The translations under genes and the position numbers were made by a program. Shown here piece by piece: positions 15,967-24,247 of a stretch of 26,873 nt of DNA. The DNA is from DATDRQ01 sp035291645 (GTDB taxonomy: Bacteria > Chloroflexota > Anaerolineae > Anaerolineales > UBA4823). The stretch lies in contig DATDRQ010000184.1 of assembly GCA_035291645.1 (NCBI GenBank), positions 1 through 26,873 on the forward strand. Reading direction: 5' to 3'. The number at the start of each line of letters is the position of its first letter. The stretch's first letter is position 1. The notes beneath the pieces were generated by a model. It worked only from the letters and a program-made list of their open reading frames with translations, had not been told where the DNA came from and searched no databases.

Positions 15967-16974
15967 TCACTTGCGCACGGCGCCGAAGGTCACCCCACGC
16001 AGCAGGTAATTGCGCAGGGCAAAGGTGACGATCACCACCGGGATCAGGAAGCCCAGGCTGCCGGCGGCGATCGCCGTCCACTCGATCCCGCCGATGCCGA
16101 GCATGGTGGCGATGCTGGGCGGGGCGGTGCGGGCCTTCTCGCTGGTCAGCATGAGCGCAAAGGCGTATTCATTCCAGGCGAAGATCAGGCAGAAGACGGT
16201 GGTCGCGGCGATCCCGGTGACCGACTGGGGCAGGACGATCTTGAAGAAGGCCTGCATGCGGGTGTAGCCATCCACCAGGGCGGCCTCTTCGTACTCGCGC
16301 GGAATCTCGTCGAAGAAGCCCTTCATTAACCAGACCGCCAGCGACAGGTTGAAGACGGTGTAGAGCAGGATCATCCCGAAGTGAGTATCGTGCAATTTCA
16401 ACTGGGTGTACATCAGGAAGAGCGGCACGGTGACGACCACGGCGGGCAGCATGCGCGTGCTGAGGATGAAAAAGAGCAGGTCGCCCTTCCCTTTTACGGT
16501 GAAACGGCTGAAAGCGTAGGCGGAAAAAACCGCCAGGATCACGGAGAGCAATGTGGACACACCCGCGATGATGACTGAGTTTCTTAACCGGAAAACGTAA
16601 TCGCTCGGGCCGGTGATCTCCTGCCCGGCATTCAGAGCGATGCGGTCCCACAGGCTCAGCTCCTGCCCTTCGGCAGCCTCTTTCTTCAATTGTTCCAACC
16701 TGGCCGGCGGGGGCGCGGCCCGCTCAGTGAAGAGGAAGACGATGCCCTCCAGGGAGGGCGTAAAGATAATCTTCGGCGGGACATGGATGGCGTCCGGGCG
16801 GGTTTTGAAGGCCGTCAAGACCATCACGAAAACCGGCACCAGCAGGATCACCGACAGGACGAGCACCAGGATCGCCCGCAGGTTATGAGTCAGCCGGTAG
16901 CCCGGGGTGACCTTATCCACCCGGATGGCTTCGACGACAGGTTTACTCGGGCCTGCTTCTTCGAAATTTGCCAT
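15967..16974 (-). CDS. CUT1 sugar ABC permease (MalG/UgpE-like)
   Basis: 335 residues of the MalFG-type inner-membrane permease family. The first helix is at about 33-55, and there is an extended extracytoplasmic stretch of about 40 residues (83-126, charged, Pro/Glu-rich) before the core helices. The EAA loop, EYEEAALVDGYTRMQAFFKIVLP-like at 227-249, contacts the ATPase; its conserved EAA...G...F...LP spacing is intact. ATG at 16974 begins 3 bp after the preceding permease stop, and a GGAGGGG site lies in that gene's end, so the pair is co-translated. It pairs with 16978-17937 as the heterodimeric membrane channel. Confidence 0.93.
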   Translation of the reverse strand: MANFEEAGPSKPVVEAIRVDKVTPGYRLTHNLRAILVLVLSVILLVPVFVMVLTAFKTRPDAIHVPPKIIFTPSLEGIVFLFTERAAPPPARLEQLKKEAAEGQELSLWDRIALNAGQEITGPSDYVFRLRNSVIIAGVSTLLSVILAVFSAYAFSRFTVKGKGDLLFFILSTRMLPAVVVTVPLFLMYTQLKLHDTHFGMILLYTVFNLSLAVWLMKGFFDEIPREYEEAALVDGYTRMQAFFKIVLPQSVTGIAATTVFCLIFAWNEYAFALMLTSEKARTAPPSIATMLGIGGIEWTAIAAGSLGFLIPVVIVTFALRNYLLRGVTFGAVRK

Positions 16975-16977
16975 GAT

Positions 16978-17937
16978 CTACCCCTCCCCACGCATCTGGT
17001 TCAGGTATTTGATGTATAAGTTGCTGATCGCGATAATAATGATCAAAATGATGTAAGCCAGGGCGCTCGACCGCCCCGTCTGCCACTGTCCCAGGAAGGC
17101 CTGGCGGTATAAGTTGACCGCGATCACCTCGGTCTGGTCGCCGGGGCCGCCGCCGGTCATGCCCATGATCAGGTCGAAGGACTTGAAGGCTTCAATAGTA
17201 CGGAAGAGCACCGCGATCAGCAAGAGCGGGGTGACCTGGGGGACGGTGATGCGCCAGAACTGGAACCAGGAACTGGCCCGGTCGATGGCGGCCGCTTCGT
17301 ACAGGTAATCCGGGATGGCTTTCAGCCCGGAAAGCACCAGCAGCATCACGAACGGCGTCCACATCCAGACATCGACCAGCACCACCGCCCACAACGCCAG
17401 GCCGGGCACCGATTGGCGGGCGAAGCTGCTGGCGAGCATATCCGGCCCTCTGATCGGGTTGGGGAAGCCGATCAGGTAGTTAAAGTACCCGAAGGTGGGG
17501 TTGTACATCAGCTTCCAGAACAGCCCAACCACCACCGGCGAGAGCATCATCGGCACCAGGATCAGGGTGGTGATCGCCCCGCTGCCCTTGAATTTCTCGT
17601 TAACCAGCATGGCCAGGCCGAAACCCAGCACGGTTTGCAACACGACGGAAATCAGGGCATACTTGCCGGTGGTGGCGAAGTATTTCCACATCAACTGATC
17701 ATTGAGCAGGTTGGCAAAGTTCTGGAAACCCACCCAAACCGGCGCCTGGTGGGCGATGGCCGAGTAACTGGTGAAGCCCAGGTAAAGGCTGTAGACCAGC
17801 GGAAAGACGTTGATCAAGATCAACAAGAACAAGGTCGGCCAGAGAAAAAGATTGATAATAGCGCGATCGCTGAGGTGCCGCCTCGTCCGGGTACGAGTTG
17901 TGGCTTTGGTTTTCCGGGTCACTGCCGTGGTACTCAA
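16978..17937 (-). CDS. CUT1 sugar ABC permease (MalF/UgpA-like)
   Basis: 319 residues. A very basic N-terminal tail (Lys/Arg/Thr-rich, 1-25) is followed by the first membrane helix (about 28-50) and the binding-protein-dependent transport domain. The EAA loop is YLYEAAAIDRASSWFQFWRI (211-230). The start is an uncommon TTG at 17937, supported by GAGGAG about seven bases upstream; no ATG gives a full-length product. It lies about 100 bp after the binding-protein gene, behind a strong hairpin, and 3 bp before the second permease. It forms the channel with that partner. Confidence 0.92.
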   Translation of the reverse strand: MSTTAVTRKTKATTRTRTRRHLSDRAIINLFLWPTLFLLILINVFPLVYSLYLGFTSYSAIAHQAPVWVGFQNFANLLNDQLMWKYFATTGKYALISVVLQTVLGFGLAMLVNEKFKGSGAITTLILVPMMLSPVVVGLFWKLMYNPTFGYFNYLIGFPNPIRGPDMLASSFARQSVPGLALWAVVLVDVWMWTPFVMLLVLSGLKAIPDYLYEAAAIDRASSWFQFWRITVPQVTPLLLIAVLFRTIEAFKSFDLIMGMTGGGPGDQTEVIAVNLYRQAFLGQWQTGRSSALAYIILIIIIAISNLYIKYLNQMRGEG

Positions 17938-17986
17938 GGTTCACTCCTCGAATGACTAAACTTCGCCTCGATCGATTGGGGAGGCC

Positions 17987-18011
17987 GGGGAGACGGCCTT
18001 GCCGTCTCCCC
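17987..18011 (-). terminator. Strong hairpin between binding-protein and permease genes
   Basis: A perfect 11-bp stem, GGGGAGACGGC/GCCGTCTCCCC, with a 3-nt loop, placed 27 bp past the binding-protein stop. No U-tract follows. The position fits the intercistronic hairpins that partly terminate or stabilise transcripts so that the binding protein is made in excess over the permeases. Confidence 0.65.
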
Positions 18012-18038
18012 TGAAACCAACTGGGCGTAAAGGTTGAA

Positions 18039-19439
18039 TTATTGGATGTAGCCGTTATCCTTCAAGATCTTGTCGTGCTCGGTGGCGATGGTATCCATCG
18101 CCTCCTGAGCGGTGCCGGTGCCCTCGACCACGAACTTGCCGAACTCCCGTTGGGTGACTTCGAGCAGCTGCCCGTAGATCGGGATGTTCCAGAAGTCCTT
18201 AACGAAGGTCATGGTAGTGGCGAAGGCCGGGTTGTAGGGGGTGCCGTTCAAGAAGGTATCGGACTCGAGCACGTTCTTGTTGCAGGTGTACCCGCCGAAC
18301 TCGGCCCACTTCTGCTGGTTTTCTTCTTTGGCGAACCACTCGATGAAGGCCTGGGCGGCCTGCTGGCGCTCCGGGCTGATGTAAGCCACGATGCTCATGC
18401 CCTGACCACCCAGCGCGGCACCCTGACTACCCGTCGGTCCGAGCGGATTGGCGAAGAAGCCCACCTTATCGAAGTAGTCGGGATTGGCGCCCTGGTTGAC
18501 CAGCGCCGGGAAGAAGGCGAAGTAGTTCATCGACATGGCCACCTGGCCGCTGATCATGGCATCGTTGGTCTCGGTGAAGAAAGCGTTGCTCCCACCGGGC
18601 CACTGGCAGCAGGCGTACAGGTCGCGGTAATACTGCAGGGCTGCGACGTTCTCGGGCGAGTTGACGACACCCGTGACGTTGTTGGTGGCCGGGTCCTTCC
18701 AGTCACCGCCCCACGGGAACATGGCGTTCTCCACGCCCATGGTGATGGCGTCATAATCCTTCTGGGTATAGATGCCCACGCCGTACAGGCCATCATCAGG
18801 GCGAGTGAAGAACTCGGCCATATCCTTGAGCTGGTCGTAGTCCTCCGGGACAGCCAGCGGATAGCCGTATTCCGCCTCGAAGGCGGCCATCTCGTCGGGG
18901 TTCTCGAACAGGTCCTTGCGGTAAGACCATCCATCGGCGTCACCCTCGGTGGGGTAGGCCCAGTACTTGCCGGAGCCGGTCGGGTACTCGCCGTAGTAGG
19001 TCAGCGTGGCTTCGGTGACCGTGTCCTTAATGCCGGAGCTGGTCAGGAAGTCGGTCAGGTCCACGTACCAGCCGGAGGTGGCGCCCTGGCCGATCCACTG
19101 GCTGTCGCCGACCACCATGTCCCAGGCGTCGCCTTTGGCCGCCATCTCGGTGGAGAAGCGGTCATAGAACGAGCCCCAGGGTTCCTGGACGACGGTCACC
19201 TTGATGCCGGTCTCCTGTTGATACAGATCGGCGACCTGCTGCAGGTAGTTGGCCGGGTCCCACTGGGCCCACAGGATGCTCAGTTCTGTGACGTCGCCGC
19301 CCGCAGGGGGTTCTGCCGGCGCTTCGGTTACTTCAACAACCGGTACCACCTCAGTTGCTTCGGGCGGTGCGGCGGGCGCGCAGGCGGACAGGACCAGAGC
19401 AAAGATCACCAGCAGCGCCAACGTAATTTTTTTCCACAT
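18039..19439 (-). CDS. CUT1 extracellular sugar-binding lipoprotein
   Basis: 466 residues. The signal peptide ends in a lipobox LSAC (C20 lipidated), followed by an Ala/Pro/Glu/Thr/Val linker to about residue 55. The rest is a family-1 solute-binding protein, with the binding domain starting TELSILWAQWDP. It captures a sugar or oligosaccharide outside the cell and delivers it to the permeases 15967-17937. The open frame extends nine codons upstream, but ATG 19439 is preferred: AAGGAGAAG lies at ideal spacing and the basic MWKK begins a normal signal peptide. It is the first structural gene after the ROK regulator. The ligand is probably a xylose-containing or related sugar, from context only. 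Confidence 0.93.
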   Translation of the reverse strand: MWKKITLALLVIFALVLSACAPAAPPEATEVVPVVEVTEAPAEPPAGGDVTELSILWAQWDPANYLQQVADLYQQETGIKVTVVQEPWGSFYDRFSTEMAAKGDAWDMVVGDSQWIGQGATSGWYVDLTDFLTSSGIKDTVTEATLTYYGEYPTGSGKYWAYPTEGDADGWSYRKDLFENPDEMAAFEAEYGYPLAVPEDYDQLKDMAEFFTRPDDGLYGVGIYTQKDYDAITMGVENAMFPWGGDWKDPATNNVTGVVNSPENVAALQYYRDLYACCQWPGGSNAFFTETNDAMISGQVAMSMNYFAFFPALVNQGANPDYFDKVGFFANPLGPTGSQGAALGGQGMSIVAYISPERQQAAQAFIEWFAKEENQQKWAEFGGYTCNKNVLESDTFLNGTPYNPAFATTMTFVKDFWNIPIYGQLLEVTQREFGKFVVEGTGTAQEAMDTIATEHDKILKDNGYIQ

Positions 19440-19554
19440 GGTTGTCTTCTCCTTCTTTACTTGCATGGGTTGGATTTTGAATAGATTCGCGAGTGAAGTG
19501 AAATGTTCTTTCGGGCGATCTCCTCACCTCCTTTCAAACCAGGACAGATCGAGA

Positions 19555-20850
19555 TTACACATTTTCAGTGACCATCTTCCAGGCGTTCTCCCTACGGATA
19601 GTATCCGGTTCGGCCAACACGGCCTGGAAAATGCGCGCCACGCCGCCGATGACACAGGCATCGAAGCCGTGGCGCGCCAGTGCCACCTGGGTGGCATTGC
19701 GGTTCCAGCGCAGCCCGCGCCGTTGCAGCTCATTCTCGACCACCGGCAGGAGGAAATCCCCAGCCAGGCTGAGGATGCCTCCAAAGACGACCAGCTCAGG
19801 GTTCAGCGCATTAACCAGGGAAGCGATCCCGATCCCCAGGTGTGTCCCGATGACCTGTAAGGCTTCGAGGGTTAAGGCATCGCCCGCCCGGGCTGCCTCG
19901 ACGACCAGCGGGACGGTCAGGCGACCCAGGTTGCCTTCGGTCATCTCAGACAGCAAGCTCTTTCGTCCCTGGCCCACGCCCCGGCGCAGGTAGCGGAAAA
20001 GGGCGCGCTGGCTGACCTGGGTCTCCCAGCAGCCACGGTTGCCGCAATTGCACAGTTCGCCTTCCGGGTCCATGGTCATATGGCCGAATTCGGCGCCGAA
20101 GCCGGTCACACCGGTATAGATGCGGCCCCCGTGGACGATCCCGCCTCCCAGTCCCACCCCGGCGCTGATGTAAAGCACGTCTTCGTACCCTTGAGCGGCG
20201 CCGAAATAATGCTCTCCGAGCGCAGCCAGGTTGGCTTCATTGTCGACGATAATGGGGGCCTCGAAGTATCCTTGGAGCCAGGCGCCTAATGGGACGTTTT
20301 CCCAACGCAGGTTCGGAGCGAATAGCAGCATTCCATTGGCCTGATCGACCAGGCCCGGGACGCCGACCGCTACGCCGAGCAGGGTGTTGCAAGTTTCACA
20401 GCCGTGCGAAAGCCCTTGATGCAAAAGGGCCAGCAAATGATCGAAGATCACTTGCTGGCCCATGTCGGGGTTGATGGCCTCAGTGTGGCGCCAGATGGTT
20501 TCAGGGGCAAAATCGGTGCAGATCACCGAGAGGAAGTCGACCCCGATCTCGCCGCTGAGGATATACCCGGCGACCGGGTTCAAGGTGAGCAGTACAGCCA
20601 GGCGTCCAACGCCGCGCCCGCTGCCCGGGGGTTCGAAACCGACTTCCCGGACGAACTTTCGCTCGATCAATTCATGGACCAGGCTGGATACTGTCGTCTT
20701 GTTCAGCCCGGTCATCTCTGCCAGGGCAGCCCGCGAGACAGGTGCGTTTTCTCTCAGATGGTGCATGATCACCGACAGGTTGATCTGGCGCACGAGCGCC
20801 TGATCACCGGTTCGGAAGCGATATTGACCTGAGCGATTTTGTCCTGCCAC
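19555..20850 (-). CDS. ROK-family transcriptional repressor (XylR/NagC-like)
   Basis: 431 residues. The N-terminal winged helix-turn-helix (about 18-72) reads VSRAALAEMTGLNKTTVSSL in its core. A ROK sugar-kinase-like domain follows with EIGVD, a GVPGLV block and VGLGGGI. The zinc site GHMTMDPEGELCNCGNRGCWE supplies H257, C267, C269 and C274. Length and layout match XylR/NagC repressors rather than ROK glucokinases, which lack the DNA-binding part. The start is GTG at 20850 with no good ribosome-binding site. It heads the minus-strand operon behind a strong promoter whose start overlaps a palindrome, implying autoregulation and sugar-responsive control of the cluster. Regulation by xylose is inferred from xylA and xylB. 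Confidence 0.93.
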   Translation of the reverse strand: MAGQNRSGQYRFRTGDQALVRQINLSVIMHHLRENAPVSRAALAEMTGLNKTTVSSLVHELIERKFVREVGFEPPGSGRGVGRLAVLLTLNPVAGYILSGEIGVDFLSVICTDFAPETIWRHTEAINPDMGQQVIFDHLLALLHQGLSHGCETCNTLLGVAVGVPGLVDQANGMLLFAPNLRWENVPLGAWLQGYFEAPIIVDNEANLAALGEHYFGAAQGYEDVLYISAGVGLGGGIVHGGRIYTGVTGFGAEFGHMTMDPEGELCNCGNRGCWETQVSQRALFRYLRRGVGQGRKSLLSEMTEGNLGRLTVPLVVEAARAGDALTLEALQVIGTHLGIGIASLVNALNPELVVFGGILSLAGDFLLPVVENELQRRGLRWNRNATQVALARHGFDACVIGGVARIFQAVLAEPDTIRRENAWKMVTENV

Positions 20851-20982
20851 GATTAGTTGTTCAACCCGAGAAGTCCTCAGAATTGTGCGAACAACAGGGA
20901 TATCGCTTGAAAAAACCTTGCTTTTCTAGGTCATGCCTAAGTTAAAGAAATTCAAATACCGCTAAATTTTTCCCCCTATTAA

Positions 20983-21002
20983 TTGGTTGTCTCAACAAAC
21001 AA
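20983..21002. promoter_or_regulatory. Putative ROK/XylR operator palindrome
   Basis: TTGgTTGT, four bases, ACAAaCAA: 7 of 8 arm positions pair. It resembles the TTnGTTTGTT-type arms known for XylR-like ROK operators. On the minus strand it starts immediately after the -10 hexamer, so it covers the expected transcription start, an ideal place for repression by the adjacent ROK protein. Confidence 0.7.
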
Positions 21003-21030
21003 ATTATAGCACGCAATTACCACTTGTCAA
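21003..21030 (-). promoter_or_regulatory. Sigma-70 type promoter of the minus-strand sugar operon
   Basis: Read on the minus strand: TTGACA (21030-21025), a 16-bp spacer and TATAAT (21008-21003). Both hexamers are perfect consensus. Initiation would fall near 20996, giving a leader of about 146 nt before the ROK gene. The operator at 20983-21002 abuts the -10 box. Confidence 0.8.
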
Positions 21031-21401
21031 TTCCCTTTTCCCAAAAAAGCTTGAATTAATGCGAGCCAATGAGCCTCGAAGAATCCTACCTCGTGCAGTG
21101 CTTCTGCCTGGATGTATATCACCACGATTATGCGAGCCAATTCCTGCTCGAGATCCAGAGGCGGAATTACAATATCCGCTTGGTCCAAGCCAAACAGATC
21201 GTCAGGCCATTTCAGTCATAACCAGCCTGGCAAAACTTCTCGACATCCGCCCACAATTCCCCTTGTTGTTCATCGAAGGGATATCCTACTTACTGAGCGA
21301 CGCCTCCATAGAAATTCTGTATATTTATAACCGGGCTGACCTGTTCGAAGAGCTGAATGAGCAAACCCCTCCGAGGGTTCTAATATTCGTTCTGATTTTT
21401 A

Positions 21402-21430
21402 TTGACTTTCAAACATTATAATGTTACAAT
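21402..21430 (+). promoter_or_regulatory. Sigma-70 type promoter of the epimerase/CUT2 operon with palindrome in spacer
   Basis: TTGACT (21402-21407), a 17-bp spacer and TACAAT (21425-21430). The spacer holds a perfect 14-bp palindrome, AACATTATAATGTT (21412-21425), a likely binding site for a regulator other than the ROK protein because the sequence is different. ATGTTA is also directly repeated with an 8-bp period (21421-21434). Expected leader is about 125 nt before the ATG at 21562. Confidence 0.7.
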
Positions 21431-21561
21431 GTTAGAACAATCTGATAATTATATTTCCCCTGCTTCTAAATATTCAATAAACCCGTTTACTCCAGCCTTT
21501 ATAAGGCGACCAATAAACCACTATCCGATTCCTGGAACCTTATCCACATGGAGAAACGAAC

Positions 21562-22599
21562 ATGAAATTAAGCCTCGACGTCATCGGTTATGGTGGGTAC
21601 TTCACAAAGGACAATGACCGATTGTCCTTGGAAGATTCCATCTGCAGGGCGGCATCGTTTGGTTACGATGCCGCTTGTATTTTTGCACATCGTCCGCTCG
21701 GATTCCCGGTGGATCTCAACCAGGACCGACGCAAGAAACTTGTAGACCTCTACAAGGAGCTAGACCTAGAAGTAGGGGCTATCGTTTGCTGCAACAACTT
21801 CGTTGATAGCAATCACGTGCTGGTATACAACACGGAAAAGGAGATCATGTACACTCTGCAATGTATTGACCTTGCCGCGGATCTGGGCAGCAAGATCGTA
21901 CGCGTCATGGCCTCATTGTGGGGATATTTCTCCAATCCGTACTCAAACCAGGGTTACGGGCTCCCGGCATTTGAATCGCGTTCGCGCAGGGTATCCAGAG
22001 GGGAGGATTATCTCGAAGCCTGGCATCAGGTCCGCCAGGCCTTGACTGAGGTAGCCCTGTATGCCCAAGATAAAGGAATTACGTTGGCCTTGCAAACCCA
22101 TCCGGAAATAACCAACAACAATGACGATACACTCGAAATGCTACACGAAGTCGGCGTGGATAGCCTTAAGGTCGGTGTGGATCTCCCCTTGATGGAAGGA
22201 TATGATCCTGAGGCCGTGCGGGCCACCGTCCGGAAAATGGCTAAGAGCATGGTTTATTCACACACCATTTCCCTGGCAACTATTAAGACCATTGGTGGCG
22301 CAGCCTATGGCTGGGAAGAGGTCACCCCTGGAACCGACCGCGACCCGCTCCCCTGGGAAACCTTCCTCAAGACCTGTAAAGAGATCGGTTACGATGGCCT
22401 GTTCTCCCATGAGCAATGCTCGCCTATCGTCGTCAAAGGTCACCAGCTCGGTACGGTCCGGATTATCGATGAACGCTACCTTGAGGCGAGAAATTTCTTC
22501 AGAAACCTACTTAAGAAGCTGGACAGCTACACCGGCAACAGGCCCGAATACGTGGAATACCAGCCCGAACTCCTTCAACGAAAGCCCGAACCTGTCTAA
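21562..22599 (+). CDS. Sugar phosphate isomerase/epimerase-family TIM barrel
   Basis: 345 residues, ATG at 21562 with GGAGA about eight bases upstream. The TIM barrel has the motifs TLALQTHPEITNN, VGVDLPLMEG, YSHTISL and FSHEQCSP. Relative to classic epimerases the first metal ligand Glu appears as Gln (ALQTH); from memory, an ALQNH form occurs in a branch of this family, so activity is not excluded. It is the first gene of the plus-strand operon, followed by a sugar ABC importer, so it probably acts on the imported sugar. Base composition looks lower in GC than the minus-strand genes. The exact reaction is unknown. Confidence 0.85.
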   Translation: MKLSLDVIGYGGYFTKDNDRLSLEDSICRAASFGYDAACIFAHRPLGFPVDLNQDRRKKLVDLYKELDLEVGAIVCCNNFVDSNHVLVYNTEKEIMYTLQCIDLAADLGSKIVRVMASLWGYFSNPYSNQGYGLPAFESRSRRVSRGEDYLEAWHQVRQALTEVALYAQDKGITLALQTHPEITNNNDDTLEMLHEVGVDSLKVGVDLPLMEGYDPEAVRATVRKMAKSMVYSHTISLATIKTIGGAAYGWEEVTPGTDRDPLPWETFLKTCKEIGYDGLFSHEQCSPIVVKGHQLGTVRIIDERYLEARNFFRNLLKKLDSYTGNRPEYVEYQPELLQRKPEPV

Positions 22600-22613
22600 T
22601 TCAATGGGACGGT

Positions 22614-22653
22614 GATTTCCGGTTGCGGTCCTCAACCGCCGCAACCGGAAATC
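22614..22653 (+). terminator. 15-bp perfect hairpin between epimerase and CUT2 ATPase genes
   Basis: GATTTCCGGTTGCGG pairs perfectly with CCGCAACCGGAAATC across a 10-nt loop, beginning 14 bp past the epimerase stop. There is no T-run afterwards, so partial termination, mRNA 3'-end stabilisation or a rho-type role are alternatives. No promoter is obvious between it and the next gene. Confidence 0.6.
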
Positions 22654-22756
22654 CTGTCACTACCGAATGCCGTCCATCTTTCCCCGAAGTATGTCCCAGT
22701 AACAAGCATTTTTTGCTTCACACGGTCAAACCGGAGGCCAGTATAAGGTTGTGGAA

Positions 22757-24247
22757 ATGCAACTATTGTTGGAAGTGAAAGGGTGCAGTAAGAGCTTTCC
22801 AGGCGTGAAGGCATTCAACAAAGTTGATTTCGACCTGTATGCCGGTGAAATCCATTGTGTCGTCGGTGAGAACGGCGCGGGGAAATCTACATTCATAAAG
22901 ATGCTTTCCGGTGCCTTAAGACCAGACGAAGGTACCATTACCATAGGCGGGCAGGTGTATATGCATCTGACTCCCGCGTTAGCGCATCATCTAGGCATCC
23001 AGACGATCTATCAGGAGATTTCCCTGGCGCCTGACCTGACCGTGGCAGAAAATATCTTCATGGGCGCCGAACCCATCACACGGTTTGGATGGATCGATTA
23101 CCCAAGACTCAAGAAAGAATCCAAAACACTGCTTGACAACCTGCAAATCGACCTGGACGTAGATGCCCTGGCGGGAAACCTCAATGTCCCACAGAAGCAG
23201 TCTGTTCAAATTGCCAAAGCCATGCGGATGGATGCCAGGATTTTTATTCTTGATGAACCTACCGCATCCTACGGTACAAACGAGATCAGCAACTTGCTCG
23301 GGCTGGTCAAACAGATTGCGGATAAAGGCGTGGGGGTCATCTATATTTCCCACCATCTGGAAGAAGTCTTCAGCCTGTACGATCGCGTTACCGTGCTGCG
23401 CGATGGGAATAAGATCGCCACGCACGATCAGAGCGAGGTGTCCGAAGAAAAGATCATTAGCGAGATGATCGGACGAGATGTCAGTAAGTTCTACACGCGC
23501 GCATCGGTAGATATAGACTATTCCAGGGCTGTGGAGTTCCTTGATTTTTCTAATGGCGAGGCTGTGAAAGATGTTTCTTTCAAAGTTCACAAAGGAGAAA
23601 TTGTGGGATTTGCCGGCATGGTCGGTTCAGGTAGGACCGATCTGATGAGGCTCATTTTTGGAGCCGGGATAAAGAATAGCGGCTCAGTAATTATCGAGGG
23701 CAAAGAAGTAAGCATCCATAGTCCCAAACAAGCTATTCAGGCTGGTTTGTCCCTGCTCACCGAGGACAGGCAAAAGACAGGCCTGATCTTAGATCACCCG
23801 GTTGAATGGAATGTCTCCATCGTTCACCTGAACAATACGAGCGGGATGTTTATTAGCGAGCGTGAAGAAAGCCGGGAGGTCAGCCATTATATCGAAGCCA
23901 TCAACATCCGTACGCCAAGCCTCAAACAGGAGGTCAGGAATCTTTCCGGAGGCAACCAACAGAAGGTCGTTCTGGCAAAATGGCTTTACGCAAATGCCAA
24001 CGTGATTATTTTTGACGAACCCACGCGCGGGATTGATATCGGCGCCAAGGAAGAAATCTACAAACTGATGGTTCAGCTCTCCAGGCAGGGCAAGTATATC
24101 GTGATGATATCTTCCGATATGCCCGAGCTGATTGCCATGTGCGACCGGGTCATTGTGATGAGGCAAGGCAAGATTGTCGGAGAGATCGGTCAAGATCAAC
24201 TGAGCGAAGAAAGTATTTTAACCTACTCCATTGGAGGAACTCTATGA
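22757..24247 (+). CDS. CUT2 sugar ABC importer double ATPase (RbsA/XylG/MglA-like)
   Basis: 496 residues with two fused nucleotide-binding domains, the hallmark of CUT2 monosaccharide importers. The N-terminal half has a complete Walker A, GENGAGKST (37-45), a variant signature (NVPQKQSVQIAKA) and Walker B FILDEPT. The C-terminal half has the degenerate Walker A GMVGSGRTDLM, the canonical signature LSGGNQQKVVLAK and IIFDEPTRGID, as in RbsA. ATG 22757 follows AAGG at eight bases; a GTG six bases earlier (22751), with GGAGG further upstream, is an alternative start. The stop overlaps the permease start as ATGA. Confidence 0.94.
   Translation: MQLLLEVKGCSKSFPGVKAFNKVDFDLYAGEIHCVVGENGAGKSTFIKMLSGALRPDEGTITIGGQVYMHLTPALAHHLGIQTIYQEISLAPDLTVAENIFMGAEPITRFGWIDYPRLKKESKTLLDNLQIDLDVDALAGNLNVPQKQSVQIAKAMRMDARIFILDEPTASYGTNEISNLLGLVKQIADKGVGVIYISHHLEEVFSLYDRVTVLRDGNKIATHDQSEVSEEKIISEMIGRDVSKFYTRASVDIDYSRAVEFLDFSNGEAVKDVSFKVHKGEIVGFAGMVGSGRTDLMRLIFGAGIKNSGSVIIEGKEVSIHSPKQAIQAGLSLLTEDRQKTGLILDHPVEWNVSIVHLNNTSGMFISEREESREVSHYIEAINIRTPSLKQEVRNLSGGNQQKVVLAKWLYANANVIIFDEPTRGIDIGAKEEIYKLMVQLSRQGKYIVMISSDMPELIAMCDRVIVMRQGKIVGEIGQDQLSEESILTYSIGGTL

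Larger units (their letters stand above)
20851..21561. other. Divergent intergenic control region
   Basis: 711 bp without a convincing gene, more AT-rich than the flanks. The left part holds the leader (about 146 nt) of the ROK operon, its operator and its promoter. The right part holds the promoter of the epimerase/CUT2 operon and its leader of roughly 125 nt. The middle, about 21060-21400, has protein-like short open frames (for example 50 codons at 21069-21221 and an overlapping frame ending near 21421). They have no ribosome-binding site and no recognisable product. Confidence 0.7.

Noticed and set aside
18042..19484. 480-codon open frame on the plus strand opposite the binding lipoprotein
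   Set aside because: It is the antisense of a clear lipoprotein gene; GC-rich codon use on the other strand keeps it open, and the product resembles no family and lacks a ribosome-binding site.
20987..21421. 144-codon plus-strand frame across the control region
   Set aside because: It begins inside the operator next to the -10 box of the opposite promoter, has no ribosome-binding site and ends within the CUT2 promoter; kept only as a weak remnant hypothesis.
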